From an uncultured Treponema sp. (GTDB taxonomy: Bacteria; Spirochaetota; Spirochaetia; Treponematales; Treponemataceae), in NCBI GenBank assembly GCA_947167345.1, contig CAMVHR010000006.1, positions 1-64,000 of the forward strand: a stretch of DNA of 64,000 nucleotides, read 5' to 3'. The notes below the pieces were generated by a model, which saw only the letters and a list, made by a program, of their open reading frames with translations, was not told the origin of the DNA and did no database searches. Below are positions 33,391 to 42,840 of this stretch, in pieces; position 1 is the first letter of the stretch; each line of letters starts with the position of its first letter. The position numbers and the translations under genes are program-made.

Positions 33391-34695
33391 ATGAAAAAAC
33401 TTTTACGTTTTGCACTTACAGCAATACTTGCTACAGGACTTGCAGCAAGTTTCATGAGCTGCGGCAAAAAAGAAGCAAAGGCTCCTGCTGCAGATCCTAA
33501 TGCACCTGTAAAACTGACAGTATGGTGCTGGGACCCTTCATTCAACATCTATGCAATGAAAGAAGCTGCAAAAATCTACAACAGGGAGAAACCAAATGTA
33601 ACAATCGACATTGTGGAAACACCTTGGGAAGACCTTCAGCAGAAACTTATTGCATCCCTTTCTGCAAATGACCCTTCAACACTTCCTGACATTATTCTTT
33701 GTCAGGACAACGCAATCCTTAAGAACGTATCAAGCTATCCTAACGCATTTGCTCCACTCAATGGCAAGGTTGACTTGTCACAGTTTGCTCAGTTTAAGGT
33801 TGCATTTGGTGAAGTAAACGGCAAGAACTATTCTGTTCCTTTTGACAACGGCGTTACAGCAACATTCCTTCGTACAGACCTTATTGAACAGGCAGGCCTT
33901 AAGGTAGATGACTTTAAGGACATTACATGGGAACGCTTCCATGAACTTGGAAAAATTGTAAAGCAGAAGACTGGCAAATACATGATTTCTTACGTTGGCA
34001 ATGACCCAGACTTTGTAATGGTTGCCCTTCAGAGTGCAGGAACATGGTTCTTTGACGACAAAGGAAAGGTAAACATTGCAAATAACCAGGCTCTTATTGA
34101 AGGCCTTAAGGTTTATGCAGACATGGTTGCAGACGGAACATGTCTTGCAGTTCCTGATTGGAATGCATTCGTTGCATCTGTAAACAACGGACAGGTTGCT
34201 TCTTGTATTGACGGTAGCTGGATGGTAGGAATTATTTCTTCACAGTCAAACCAGCAGGGTAAATGGGCAATTACAAATACACCACGCCTTTCTGTTTCAG
34301 GTGCAAAAAACAGCTCTAGCCAGGGAGGTTCTTCATGGATGATTATGGCAAATTCAAAGTATCAGGATGTAGCAGCAGACTTCCTTAACAAGACTTTTGC
34401 CGGTAGCAAAGAACTTTATGAGATAATTCTTCCTTCATCAGGTGCAATTTCTACATGGCTCCCTGCAGCAAGCTCACCAGCTTATGAAAAGGGTAACGAG
34501 TTCTTTGGTGGCCAGCAGATTTACAAGGAGTTCCTTGCATATTCCAATGAGATCCCTCGCATCAAATACGGTATCTACAACTATGAAGCTCGTGCTGAAG
34601 TAGGTGTTGCTGTTGCAGATATTCTCAAAGGCTCTAGCGTTGAAGATGCTCTTGCAAAGGCAGAAAAGAACGTAAAGTTCATTATGGGTGAATAA
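33391..34695 (+). CDS. Sugar ABC transporter lipoprotein binding component (CUT1 family)
   Basis: Extracytoplasmic solute-binding protein family 1, 434 residues. Lipobox FMSC with the lipidated Cys at about 25, then an Ala/Pro-rich linker. The mature fold starts KLTVWCWDPSFNIYAMKEAA; PSTLPDIIL, VPFDNGVTATFLRTDL and IDGSWMVG fit the maltose/oligosaccharide-binding fold. The substrate is unknown. AGGAGG lies 9 nt before the ATG. A TATAAT at 33327-33332 may be its -10, with a poor -35. It is followed by a large hairpin and then two permease genes. Confidence 0.9.
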   Translation: MKKLLRFALTAILATGLAASFMSCGKKEAKAPAADPNAPVKLTVWCWDPSFNIYAMKEAAKIYNREKPNVTIDIVETPWEDLQQKLIASLSANDPSTLPDIILCQDNAILKNVSSYPNAFAPLNGKVDLSQFAQFKVAFGEVNGKNYSVPFDNGVTATFLRTDLIEQAGLKVDDFKDITWERFHELGKIVKQKTGKYMISYVGNDPDFVMVALQSAGTWFFDDKGKVNIANNQALIEGLKVYADMVADGTCLAVPDWNAFVASVNNGQVASCIDGSWMVGIISSQSNQQGKWAITNTPRLSVSGAKNSSSQGGSSWMIMANSKYQDVAADFLNKTFAGSKELYEIILPSSGAISTWLPAASSPAYEKGNEFFGGQQIYKEFLAYSNEIPRIKYGIYNYEARAEVGVAVADILKGSSVEDALAKAEKNVKFIMGE

Positions 34696-34707
34696 ACATA
34701 TTAAAAA

Positions 34708-34755
34708 GTGAAGTTTTAAGCCACTAAAGTACAGTGACGTGACTTAAAACTTCAC
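34708..34755 (+). other. Intercistronic hairpin between binding protein and permeases
   Basis: GTGAAGTTTTAAG (34708-34720) pairs perfectly with CTTAAAACTTCAC (34743-34755); a further CAC/GTG closes inside after one mismatch. No T-run follows. Such hairpins after binding-protein genes commonly protect the upstream mRNA so that the binding protein is made in excess. Confidence 0.75.
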
Positions 34756-34789
34756 AGTTCAAAATTAATCTAACATAAAGGACTGTCTA

Positions 34790-35674
34790 ATGGCAAAAAA
34801 AATATCACTGGAATCGAAATACAGCAGGGCCGGCTGGTGCTTTGTAATGCCTGCTGCGGTTCTTATTTTCTTATTGAATTTTTTCCCGATGATTCGGGCA
34901 TTCGTTCTTTCTCTTCAGTCAGGTGTTGCTAATAACCTGCATTTTACCGGATTAAGAAACTATATACGCCTCTTACAGGATGAACGGTTCCTTTATTCTG
35001 TGCGCAATGTATTCATTTACTTGATTTTTCAAGTTCCGATAATGCTTTTCCTTGCAATAGTGCTTGCGAGCATTCTTAACGACAACCGCCTTAAGTTCAA
35101 AGGGGTTTTCAGAACAATTATATTTCTGCCTTGTGCAACGGCACTTGTTTCTTCTGCCCTCATATTCAAGTCAATATTCGGCATGGATGGAATCATAAAC
35201 CACTGGTTCATTTATTTAGGCATTCTTAATGAACCTAAAAACTGGCTTACAGACCCAGTATGGGCAAAGATAATCATTATTATTTGTATAACATGGAGAT
35301 GGACAGGGTACAATACTGTATTCTTTCTTGCAGGTCTCCAGAACATAGATCCAAGCATTTATGAAGCTTCTAAGATTGACGGAGCCTCAACAATGCAGCA
35401 GTTCTTTAAATTGACGTTGCCTTTGCTGCGTCCTGTAGTTCTTCTTACGTCAATTATGTCTATAAACGGAACTCTACAGCTCTTTGATGAAGTAAGAAAC
35501 CTTACAGGAGGCGGTCCTGGAAACGAGACAATTACAATCTCTCAGTACATATATAACCTTTCGTTTATAAACAATCCTCAGTTTGGTTATGCGGCTGCAA
35601 TATCATATACAATCCTTATTATGGTTGCATTGCTTTCATTCATACAGCTCAGAATAGGAGATAAAAATGATTAA
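34790..35674 (+). CDS. Sugar ABC transporter permease, MalF/UgpA type
   Basis: Inner-membrane permease of 294 residues with six predicted helices. The EAA loop that contacts the ATPase reads YEASKIDGASTMQQFFKLTLPLLRP (about 191-215), a typical CUT1 sequence. AAAGGA precedes the ATG. The stop overlaps the next permease by 8 nt. Together with the upstream lipoprotein and the next gene it forms a carbohydrate importer; no ATPase gene is nearby, so a shared MsmK-like ATPase elsewhere is likely. Confidence 0.93.
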   Translation: MAKKISLESKYSRAGWCFVMPAAVLIFLLNFFPMIRAFVLSLQSGVANNLHFTGLRNYIRLLQDERFLYSVRNVFIYLIFQVPIMLFLAIVLASILNDNRLKFKGVFRTIIFLPCATALVSSALIFKSIFGMDGIINHWFIYLGILNEPKNWLTDPVWAKIIIIICITWRWTGYNTVFFLAGLQNIDPSIYEASKIDGASTMQQFFKLTLPLLRPVVLLTSIMSINGTLQLFDEVRNLTGGGPGNETITISQYIYNLSFINNPQFGYAAAISYTILIMVALLSFIQLRIGDKND

Positions 35675-36491
35675 AAAAGAAAGGTCACTAAACAGCTGTC
35701 CGGCTTATGAATACGCATTCATAATTGCAATATGTGTGTTTTCAATCTTTCCGTTTTACTTTATGCTTGTTTCTGCAACAAACAAAAGTACGGATGTAAT
35801 TGCAGGAAGAATGGTTCCTGGGGGCTATTTGTTCCAGAACATAAAGAACATGATTCAGACTGTAGCCATTGGCAGGGGGCTTTGGAATTCCTTACGCACT
35901 ACCGTAATTCAGACCGTACTCAGCATATTTGTCTGTTCTCTTGCAGGATATGGTTTTCAGGTATACCGAGACAAGCATAAGGATTTGCTCATGAAAATCC
36001 TGTTGCTTTCAATGATGATTCCTTTTGCATCGATTATGGTTCCGCTGTTCAAGATGTTCAGTTCTGCGCATCTGTTGAATACGACTTTGGGATTTGTATT
36101 GCCGTCAATATCTACTGCATTCCTGATTTTCTTTTTCAGGCAAAATTCTCAGGCTTTCCCTATAGAAACCATACAGGCAGCCCGCGTTGATGGACTTAAT
36201 GAGTTCCAGATTTATCTGCAGGTGTATTTTCCTATAATGTCTCCTACATTTGCGGCGGCAGCAATTGTTACATTCATGAACGGCTGGAACAACTACATGT
36301 GGCCTCTTATTGTAATGCAGTCACAAAGCATGAGGACAATGCCTCTTGTCGTAACAGGACTTACAGCGGGCTACGTCACAGATTATGGACTTTTGATGTT
36401 ATGCGTATCCATAATGACGTTGCCTACGATCATATTGTTCTTTACACAGCAGAAACGCTTCGTTGAAGGTGTTACTGGCTCTGTAAAATAA
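35667..36491 (+). CDS. Sugar ABC transporter permease, MalG/UgpE type
   Basis: Partner permease of 274 residues, six helices. EAA loop IQAARVDGLNEFQIYLQVYFPIMSP (about 170-194). MIPFASIMVPLF and the C-terminal QKRFVEGVTGSVK ending are typical of CUT1 MalG-like proteins. Its ATG lies inside the previous gene, so the two subunits are translationally coupled. A terminator follows 36 nt after the stop. Confidence 0.93.
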   Translation: MIKKERSLNSCPAYEYAFIIAICVFSIFPFYFMLVSATNKSTDVIAGRMVPGGYLFQNIKNMIQTVAIGRGLWNSLRTTVIQTVLSIFVCSLAGYGFQVYRDKHKDLLMKILLLSMMIPFASIMVPLFKMFSSAHLLNTTLGFVLPSISTAFLIFFFRQNSQAFPIETIQAARVDGLNEFQIYLQVYFPIMSPTFAAAAIVTFMNGWNNYMWPLIVMQSQSMRTMPLVVTGLTAGYVTDYGLLMLCVSIMTLPTIILFFTQQKRFVEGVTGSVK

Positions 36492-36526
36492 AGTGCATCT
36501 CGAAAATAAATTCTCCTTTTTTCTTT

Positions 36527-36562
36527 GCCGTGCAGCCGTAAAAAACTGTACGGCTTTTCTTT
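36527..36562 (+). terminator. Terminator of the sugar transporter operon
   Basis: GCCGTGCAG (36527-36535) pairs with CTGTACGGC (36546-36554), one G-U, followed by TTTTCTTT. Confidence 0.85.
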
Positions 36563-36589
36563 GCAAAATCTTAAAACCAGTGTTATAAT
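36561..36589 (+). promoter_or_regulatory. Extended -10 promoter of the hydrogenase-like receptor, leaderless
   Basis: TTGCAA (36561-36566), 17 bp, TGtTATAAT with hexamer at 36584-36589. The ATG at 36596 begins after exactly 6 nt and there is no Shine-Dalgarno sequence, so +1 should be the A of ATG. Confidence 0.65.
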
Positions 36590-36595
36590 TTGATT

Positions 36596-38698
36596 ATGGC
36601 TGTAACAAACGAATATACTATGTCTGAGCATCTTCGTCCTGTAATCAACGTGGATTCGACAAAATGCTGCAATTGCCACAGGTGCATAAGCGTATGCCCT
36701 GTAAAGATGTGTAATAACGGTTCTGGTAACTATGTTTCCGTCAATCATGATCTTTGCATTGGATGTGGAACATGTCTAGATGCATGTGTTCATGGTGCAA
36801 GAACTGGTATTGACGATATGGAACAGTTTTTTCAGGATTTAAAAAAAGGAACCCCTATTGTTGCTATAGTAGCTCCTGCCGTCGTCGTAAACTTTAAGGG
36901 CAAAGATTTGGAGCTTAACGGATACCTTAAGTCTATAGGCGTAAAGGCTGTATTTGACGTTTCGTTCGGCGCAGAGCTTACAACCAAAAGCTATGTAGAA
37001 CAGATAAAAAATGAAAATCCGCTGGTAATGGTGTCTCAACCATGTCCGGCTCTTGTAACATTCATCGAGACTTACCGCCCTCAACTGATAAAATACCTTG
37101 CAAAACCCGACAGTCCTATGGCTCATACAGCGGAATGCATAAGGCATTTTTATCCAGAATACAGCAATTGCAAGATAGCCGCAATATCTCCTTGTTTTGC
37201 AAAAAGGCGAGAATTTGATGAAAATGGACGTGTTGACTATAACGTTACCATGAAAAATCTTGACATTTATTTTAATGAACATGGCATTAAACTGTCGGAT
37301 TATCCTAAAACTGAATATGACAATCCACCTGCAGAAAGGGCAGTCCTTTATTCAACTCCAGGAGGTCTGATGCGTACTGCCGAGCGCTTTGTTCCCGGCA
37401 TATCTGCCCAGACAAGAAAAATTGAAGGACAGCCTGCTGTATTTGAATACTTGTCAGGACTTGACAAGTCTCTTTCTTCTGGAGTCAAGCCATACTATAA
37501 GCTTGTTGACTGCCTTAACTGTGAAAAAGGTTGCAACAGGGGAGGCGGAACGACAAACAATAATATGCCTCTTGATGAGCTTGAATCTTTCGTTGAAAGC
37601 AGGGCTAATGAACGGCGCAGAATATGGAATACTCAGTCTAATGTTGCAAAAAGCTCCGCATTCAAAAAACTAGACAAAACAGTTTCCGATTACTGGAAGC
37701 CAGGCATATATGAGCGTAAATACAAAGACAGAAGTGCCATACAGAAAAACTTCATAAAAAGACCTTCAAGCGAACAGCTGCAGGAAATCTTTAACAACAT
37801 GGAAAAGCGTACCAAGGCAGATTTGTATAACTGTGGTGCATGCGGCTATAACAGTTGTGAGCAGATGGCTGTTGCAATTTTTAATGGATTAAACCGAAAG
37901 GAAAACTGCCATCATTATGTGCTTTACCTTGTAAATAAGGAACATGATCAGAAAATTTCAGAGACTGTCAGCAGCATAACAAAGGAAAGCATAAAGCTTC
38001 TTGAAGGAACAAAGAGCAATGTGGAAAGCCTTACAAAAGTCACGGAAACAATGACTCAAAATGTAGCAGCGTCTTCTTCTGCCATAGAAGATATGGTAAG
38101 TAACATTTCTACAATAAACAATATTGTTGATACGAATTTCAAGATTGTCAATGAACTGGAAGATGCTACTCAGACAGGCCGCACAAAACTTACAGAAGTT
38201 GACAAGCTTGTAGGAGACATCGAAAAAGAATCATCAGCACTCATGAAGATGAGTAGTTCCATTCAGAAAATTGCAAGCCAGACTAACATGCTTGCAATGA
38301 ATGCTGCAATCGAAGCTGCTCATGCAGGTGAATTCGGTGCAGGATTCTCTGTTGTTGCGGATGAAATACGAAAGCTTGCAGAAGATTCCGGTAGAGAAGC
38401 CAAACAGATTGGCGAAGTCCTTAAGAAAATAAAAGGCATGGTTGACGGTGCCTATGACAAGTCAAATGAAGTTAGCAGTGAGTTTGAGAATGTTGTTTCC
38501 CTAATGGAAAACGTAAAGACTCATGAAATGGAAGTAAAGACTTCCATGCAGAAGCAGAATGCGGGAAATGAACAGCTTCTGAATACTCTTGCACAGATGA
38601 AAGAAGGTGCAAGAGTCGTTGAAGCCGCAGCGTCTCATCTTAGTGCAGACACAAAGAACATCATAGAGGCTGTGCGAGATATAGGAAAGCAAAAGTAA
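36596..38698 (+). CDS. [FeFe]-hydrogenase-like domain fused to a methyl-accepting chemotaxis signalling domain
   Basis: Soluble sensor of 700 residues. Positions below count from TTG 36590, two residues earlier. Residues 26-66 hold two ferredoxin motifs ([23 protein letters not shown]). Residues 90-320 match the catalytic large-subunit domain. The H-cluster cysteines are present as C152 (SQPCP), C202 (SPCFAK), C311 and C315 ([11 protein letters not shown]), although surrounding motifs differ from TSCCPxW and MPCxxKxxE of catalytic enzymes. Residues 413-440 form another Fe-S motif (CGACGYNSC, then C440). The rest is a long coiled coil with the MCP tip [19 protein letters not shown] (563-581). 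There is no transmembrane helix. It probably reports H2 or redox state to CheA. Divergent motifs argue for sensing, not bulk catalysis. Confidence 0.88.
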   Translation: MAVTNEYTMSEHLRPVINVDSTKCCNCHRCISVCPVKMCNNGSGNYVSVNHDLCIGCGTCLDACVHGARTGIDDMEQFFQDLKKGTPIVAIVAPAVVVNFKGKDLELNGYLKSIGVKAVFDVSFGAELTTKSYVEQIKNENPLVMVSQPCPALVTFIETYRPQLIKYLAKPDSPMAHTAECIRHFYPEYSNCKIAAISPCFAKRREFDENGRVDYNVTMKNLDIYFNEHGIKLSDYPKTEYDNPPAERAVLYSTPGGLMRTAERFVPGISAQTRKIEGQPAVFEYLSGLDKSLSSGVKPYYKLVDCLNCEKGCNRGGGTTNNNMPLDELESFVESRANERRRIWNTQSNVAKSSAFKKLDKTVSDYWKPGIYERKYKDRSAIQKNFIKRPSSEQLQEIFNNMEKRTKADLYNCGACGYNSCEQMAVAIFNGLNRKENCHHYVLYLVNKEHDQKISETVSSITKESIKLLEGTKSNVESLTKVTETMTQNVAASSSAIEDMVSNISTINNIVDTNFKIVNELEDATQTGRTKLTEVDKLVGDIEKESSALMKMSSSIQKIASQTNMLAMNAAIEAAHAGEFGAGFSVVADEIRKLAEDSGREAKQIGEVLKKIKGMVDGAYDKSNEVSSEFENVVSLMENVKTHEMEVKTSMQKQNAGNEQLLNTLAQMKEGARVVEAAASHLSADTKNIIEAVRDIGKQK

Positions 38699-38704
38699 AA
38701 GTTT

Positions 38705-39370
38705 TTAATGCAGCTTGTTTGCAAGCTGTATTATCTCAAAGCGATCCTTTACTTCAAGCTTGGAATATATGGTGCTGACTCTGTTTCGTACTGTCTGCGG
38801 CGATATTCCAAGTTCTTCTGAAATTTGCGCATTATCCTTGCCAGTTGCAAGTAATGCAAAAATCTCACGTTCTCTGTCTGTAAGGGTGTCAAACCATGGA
38901 AATTTTTCGTCCATTCCGTTATCGGCAGCCACAGGCTTTTTTTCTACATAAGTGCTCTGTATAAGTTTTTTCGCTATGCTTGGTGAAATCTGTATCATGC
39001 CGGAATTAAGAGCACGTATGGAAACAATAAGTTCTGTAGGCGAAATGTCTTTTAAAAGATATCCTGATGCCCCATTAATAAGTGCAGAACGGACTGATTC
39101 ATCCTCATCATAGGTGGAAAGCATGATAATCTTTACTGAAGGATGCTTTGACTTTATTTTTGCAACGGCTTCAACTCCGTCCATCACAGGCATGTGAACA
39201 TCCATCAGTATGATGTCCGGTTCATTTTTGTCAACAAAATCACAGGCTTCCTTTCCATTTGCACAAATGCCGATTATATCAACTTCTTCGGCATAGTTTG
39301 TAAGATAAATTTTCAAGCTCTCTGCAAACATACGCTGGTCATCCACCAGCAGAAGATTCATTTTATTCAT
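38705..39370 (-). CDS. NarL/LuxR-family response regulator
   Basis: Two-domain regulator of 221 residues. The receiver domain has acidic D10-D11, phosphoacceptor D57 in ILMDVHMPVMDG, T/S in MLSTYDE and K near PTE. The C-terminal GerE/LuxR helix-turn-helix reads LTDREREIFALLATGKDNAQISEELGISPQTVRNRVSTI. Its start overlaps the histidine kinase stop by 8 nt, so kinase and regulator are a pair. The regulated genes are unknown; the convergent hydrogenase-like receptor 6 nt away is a candidate link. Confidence 0.94.
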   Translation of the reverse strand: MNKMNLLLVDDQRMFAESLKIYLTNYAEEVDIIGICANGKEACDFVDKNEPDIILMDVHMPVMDGVEAVAKIKSKHPSVKIIMLSTYDEDESVRSALINGASGYLLKDISPTELIVSIRALNSGMIQISPSIAKKLIQSTYVEKKPVAADNGMDEKFPWFDTLTDREREIFALLATGKDNAQISEELGISPQTVRNRVSTIYSKLEVKDRFEIIQLANKLH

Positions 39371-40661
39371 GTTCCTCCATAAGAAGCTGCACTAGAGGTA
39401 TTTTTATGTCAAGCTGGAATCCGCCTTCCGCACTTACTCCAGACATTATTGTTCCTCCGACAGGCTTTAACCGTTCTTCCATTCCTGCAAAACCGATTCC
39501 CTTTACAATCAGTTTTGAGCCTATGCCGTTGTCTTTTATTGTCATGTACAAAAAATCACCTTCATCACGTAAATAAACGCATACAAGAGATGCATGACCG
39601 TGCTTGACGGAATTTGTGAGACCTTCCTGCATGGTACGTATTAATATCTTGTTTATTGTCCTTCCATAATCACTTTTTATGTTACCCTTGTCTAGGATGA
39701 CTTCTATGCCTGTTACTTTTTGGAATATATTCTTTATTTGATACAGGGAATCAAGGTTGTTGTCAACAGGATTCTGAATGTCACGGATTGCCCTGAGCGT
39801 CTGTCTGGTTTCCTGAAGCCCCTGACTTGCAAGGCTTCGTACTGTCTCAAAAATTTCCGTTGTCCGTGTCCATTCCACAGGAGGGCTGCTCATGCATGCC
39901 TGCATCAGGCTGATAAGGTTTACGAAGACGTAGCCGCAGCTGTCGTGCATGTCGCGTGTAATGCGTAAGCGTTCTTCTTCCGCAGCTTCCTTGCCTTTGT
40001 TTTTGGCATAGTCCTGAAGCTCCTGATTTATTACTGTCATCTGCGACATGACCATGTTAAGATGTGTTTTTGTTGATTCACTTTCATACCATTTGTAAAT
40101 TATCATCCTGTACATGCAGAAAAAGGTTGCCGTAAGTATGAGTACTGACATGATCATGAATAAATCGTAGGCATTTTCGATTACCGGCTCCCGTGCCATG
40201 TCAACAATTCCCAGTATTGAAGGATGAAACTGCATGAAAATGAATGCGGCAACTCCTGTAACAAGTGACGGTATGGAATACTTAAGGTCGAGCCTTACGC
40301 TTACAGTGATTATCCAAGCAATGAATATATATATTTTTATAGAAAAAAGTTCGCTGACTGTATACAGGCACAATGCTGCGGAAATTATTGTGACTATAAT
40401 TGAAAGGGCAACATATCGCCTCTGCCTGTTTAGAAGAAGGACAAACAGACAGATAACAAACATTGCAAAAAATACATAAAAGTCTACAAGAAATATCTTA
40501 CGGTTAAATACAAAATGCCCGTCAATTGCAGAAATTGATTCATTTGCATTAAAGACATAATTTACTTGAAAACTAACAAAAGCAATTACTAGTAAAATTA
40601 TGTCTAATGCTAATACAACTCCTGTACAAAATATCTGTGGCAATGAATATTTTTGCATCAT
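39363..40661 (-). CDS. Membrane histidine kinase, NarX/DesK-like (HisKA_3)
   Basis: Sensor kinase of 432 residues with about six hydrophobic segments (15-190), no obvious periplasmic sensing domain, then a coiled coil and HisKA_3 dimerisation box RITRDMHDSCGYVFVNL with H239. The ATPase domain shows QEGLTNSVKHGHA (N box) and DNGIGSKLIVKGIGFAGMEERL (G boxes). This class pairs with NarL-type regulators, as found directly downstream. There is no Shine-Dalgarno sequence; a TGgTATAAT promoter ends 7 nt before the ATG, so the transcript is probably leaderless. Confidence 0.92.
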   Translation of the reverse strand: MMQKYSLPQIFCTGVVLALDIILLVIAFVSFQVNYVFNANESISAIDGHFVFNRKIFLVDFYVFFAMFVICLFVLLLNRQRRYVALSIIVTIISAALCLYTVSELFSIKIYIFIAWIITVSVRLDLKYSIPSLVTGVAAFIFMQFHPSILGIVDMAREPVIENAYDLFMIMSVLILTATFFCMYRMIIYKWYESESTKTHLNMVMSQMTVINQELQDYAKNKGKEAAEEERLRITRDMHDSCGYVFVNLISLMQACMSSPPVEWTRTTEIFETVRSLASQGLQETRQTLRAIRDIQNPVDNNLDSLYQIKNIFQKVTGIEVILDKGNIKSDYGRTINKILIRTMQEGLTNSVKHGHASLVCVYLRDEGDFLYMTIKDNGIGSKLIVKGIGFAGMEERLKPVGGTIMSGVSAEGGFQLDIKIPLVQLLMEEHE

Positions 40662-40668
40662 TTATTTC

Positions 40669-40677
40669 ATTATACCA
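40669..40677 (-). promoter_or_regulatory. Extended -10 element of the kinase-regulator operon
   Basis: Minus strand TGGTATAAT with the hexamer at 40674-40669, 7 nt before the ATG. No convincing -35 is visible, which is usual for extended -10 promoters. Confidence 0.5.
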
Positions 40678-40691
40678 CAAAAGTCTGTTTA

Positions 40692-42731
40692 TCAGTTACT
40701 CTTTTTTTGAAAGTGACTGAATGTCATTCCAAAGCTGGCTCGTCCCTGTGTGACGGAGCGCAAGTTTGTAGAAAAGCCGAACATCTTTGCCATTGGTGCC
40801 TGAGCATGAACTATGTTTCCGCCCATCTTTTCTTCCATGCTGCTTATGATTCCGCCTCGCTGGGTAATCTGACTCATTGCATCGCCTACAAATTCTGCAG
40901 GACTTTCAATGTCCACTGCCATTACAGGCTCCAGCATTTCTGGTGTTGCCAGATTGCAAACCTTGTCAAATGCTTCTGCCGCCGCCGCTTCAAATGCAAA
41001 AGGTGTCGCTGTAAGCTCGTCATAGTCAATTGCAGTGACTGTAATTGACGTGTCTGTACATGGATAACCGAACTTAATGCCGGAAGAAAAGCTGTTTGTG
41101 ATGCTCTGTTCGATTGCATCATAAATTTCTTCAGGAATGGCACTGTCTCTTACTGTGCATGCATACTTGTTGCCACTACCTGTTTCAAGCGGCTCTGCAT
41201 GAAGTGTAATGCCTGCGGCATTTTCTTTTCCGGCAATGACGCGGCTATATTTTTCTGTGTAATCTGCAGATGATGTAACAGCCTCACGGTATGTAACCTG
41301 AGGAGCTCCAACCCTGCACTGAACCTTAAAGTCATCGCGTATTCTTGTAACAAGAACATCAAGGTGCAGTTCTCCCATTCCGCTTATTACAAGCTGTCCA
41401 GTTTCTTCATCATCACGGTGCGTAAAGGTAGGATCTTCGCGGCTTAAAATATCAAGAGTATCCAGAAGTTTCTGTCTGTCACTCATTGTTTCTGGTTCTA
41501 TTGCTATTGAGATTACCGGTTCCGGGAACTTTACGCTTTCAAGAAGGATTGGCATTCCTTCACTGCCAAGAGAGTCTCCTGTCTGGGCAAGCTTTAAGCC
41601 TACGAATACGGCGATGTCACCTGCACTGACGCTATCAGTCTGCTCCATGTGGCTTGCATTAACGCGGAGGATTCTGTTGACACGTTCCCTTTTCTTCTTT
41701 GAGACATTGTAAATCTGTGTGCCTGTAGAAATTTTTCCCGCATACATGCGTACGAAGCACAGAATTCCTGCATTCTGGTCATACTGAATCTTGAATACAA
41801 GTCCTACTGGAATTTTTGCATTAGGGTCGCACTTTACGGCAATTTCTTCTGTTTCGTCATGCTTTTTTACATGTAGCCCTTCTGCAGGAGGAATTTCATC
41901 TGGTGCAGGCAGGTAGCTTATGATTGCATCCATTAGGGGCTGAATGCCCTGGTTGTGGCGGCTTGAACCGCAGAAGCAAGGAACAAGTGTGCGTGAAATT
42001 GTTGCCTTGCGTATTGCGCTGATCAGCTGTTCATTTGTAATTTCCTTGCCTTCCAGATATAGCTCTCCGAGTTCATCATCATTAGATGCAACTGTATCTA
42101 CAAGTTTTTCGTGCCATTCATCAGCAAGGGCTTTGTATGCATCGCTTATTTCTGATACTGTAAACTTTTCACCTTCTGTTTCTGCATCCCAGTGGATTTC
42201 CTTCATGTTTATAAGGTCAATTACACCGTCAAAATCAGAACCTGCACCGCATGGAATTTCAAGGGCTACTGTCTCGCATCCAAATTTTGCATGAACATCA
42301 TTAATTGCCCCAAAAAAATCTGCGCCAACGCGATCCATTTTGTTTACAAAACAGATTCGCGGAACGTTGAACCTGTCTGCCTGCTTCCATACTGTCTCGG
42401 TCTGCGGCTGAACCCAACCGACAGCACAGATTACAGCAATGGCTCCGTCAAGGACGCGGAGAGAGCGTTCTACTTCTGCCGTAAAGTCAACATGTCCAGG
42501 TGTGTCGATTATGTTTATCTGATGACCTTTCCATTCTGTAGTGATGGCAGCTGATGCGATTGTAATGCCGCGTTCCTGTTCCTGCTGCATAAAGTCCATT
42601 GTGGCAGCACCGTCATCTATTTCGCCTATCTTATGTATCTTGCCCGAATAAAAAAGGATACGTTCTGTAGTGGTTGTCTTTCCTGCATCAATGTGTGCCA
42701 TGATGCCGATATTGCGCATTTTCTCTAACAT
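40692..42731 (-). CDS. Elongation factor G, second spirochaetal type (EF-G2-like)
   Basis: Translational GTPase of 679 residues with all five EF-G domains. G1 is AHIDAGKTTTTE (about 12-23), G2 RGIT, G3 DTPGH, G4 NKMD. The RNIGIMAHIDAGKTTTTER opening resembles mitochondrial EF-G2/spdEFG2, whose Borrelia member acts with RRF in ribosome recycling, rather than the SAHIDSGKTTLTER of spdEFG1 translocases. However, canonical EF-G begins alike, so the split of function is inference. Start: ATG 42731 or the internal ATG (MRNIGI, 42719). TATAAT lies 8 nt before the first ATG, leaving almost no leader. Confidence 0.85.
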   Translation of the reverse strand: MLEKMRNIGIMAHIDAGKTTTTERILFYSGKIHKIGEIDDGAATMDFMQQEQERGITIASAAITTEWKGHQINIIDTPGHVDFTAEVERSLRVLDGAIAVICAVGWVQPQTETVWKQADRFNVPRICFVNKMDRVGADFFGAINDVHAKFGCETVALEIPCGAGSDFDGVIDLINMKEIHWDAETEGEKFTVSEISDAYKALADEWHEKLVDTVASNDDELGELYLEGKEITNEQLISAIRKATISRTLVPCFCGSSRHNQGIQPLMDAIISYLPAPDEIPPAEGLHVKKHDETEEIAVKCDPNAKIPVGLVFKIQYDQNAGILCFVRMYAGKISTGTQIYNVSKKKRERVNRILRVNASHMEQTDSVSAGDIAVFVGLKLAQTGDSLGSEGMPILLESVKFPEPVISIAIEPETMSDRQKLLDTLDILSREDPTFTHRDDEETGQLVISGMGELHLDVLVTRIRDDFKVQCRVGAPQVTYREAVTSSADYTEKYSRVIAGKENAAGITLHAEPLETGSGNKYACTVRDSAIPEEIYDAIEQSITNSFSSGIKFGYPCTDTSITVTAIDYDELTATPFAFEAAAAEAFDKVCNLATPEMLEPVMAVDIESPAEFVGDAMSQITQRGGIISSMEEKMGGNIVHAQAPMAKMFGFSTNLRSVTQGRASFGMTFSHFQKKSN

Positions 42732-42739
42732 GATGTGAC

Positions 42740-42768
42740 ATTATATAGAAAAAAAACGTCTAAAACAA
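42740..42768 (-). promoter_or_regulatory. Promoter of the EF-G gene, near-leaderless
   Basis: Minus strand TTGTTT (42768-42763), 17 bp, TATAAT (42745-42740), then 8 nt to the ATG at 42731. Confidence 0.45.
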
Positions 42769-42772
42769 GATG

Positions 42773-42824
42773 AAAAACTTCTAGTCTACAAGTTTCTTTG
42801 CGATGGGAAGAATGTTCCCATCGC
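42773..42824 (-). other. Tandem hairpins downstream of the aldo-keto reductase
   Basis: GCGATGGGAA/TTCCCATCGC (42800-42809 and 42815-42824) is a perfect 10-bp stem with no T-run. The weaker AAACTT/AAGTTT that follows on the minus strand (down to about 42773) ends in TTTTT. Together they probably end the aldo-keto reductase transcript. Confidence 0.5.
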
Positions 42825-42840
42825 ATTGTAAAACTGCTGA

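Noticed and set aside
42800-42824. The perfect 10-bp hairpin as a stand-alone terminator
   Set aside because: No T-run follows on either strand; it can only be part of a compound end with the weaker hairpin next to it.
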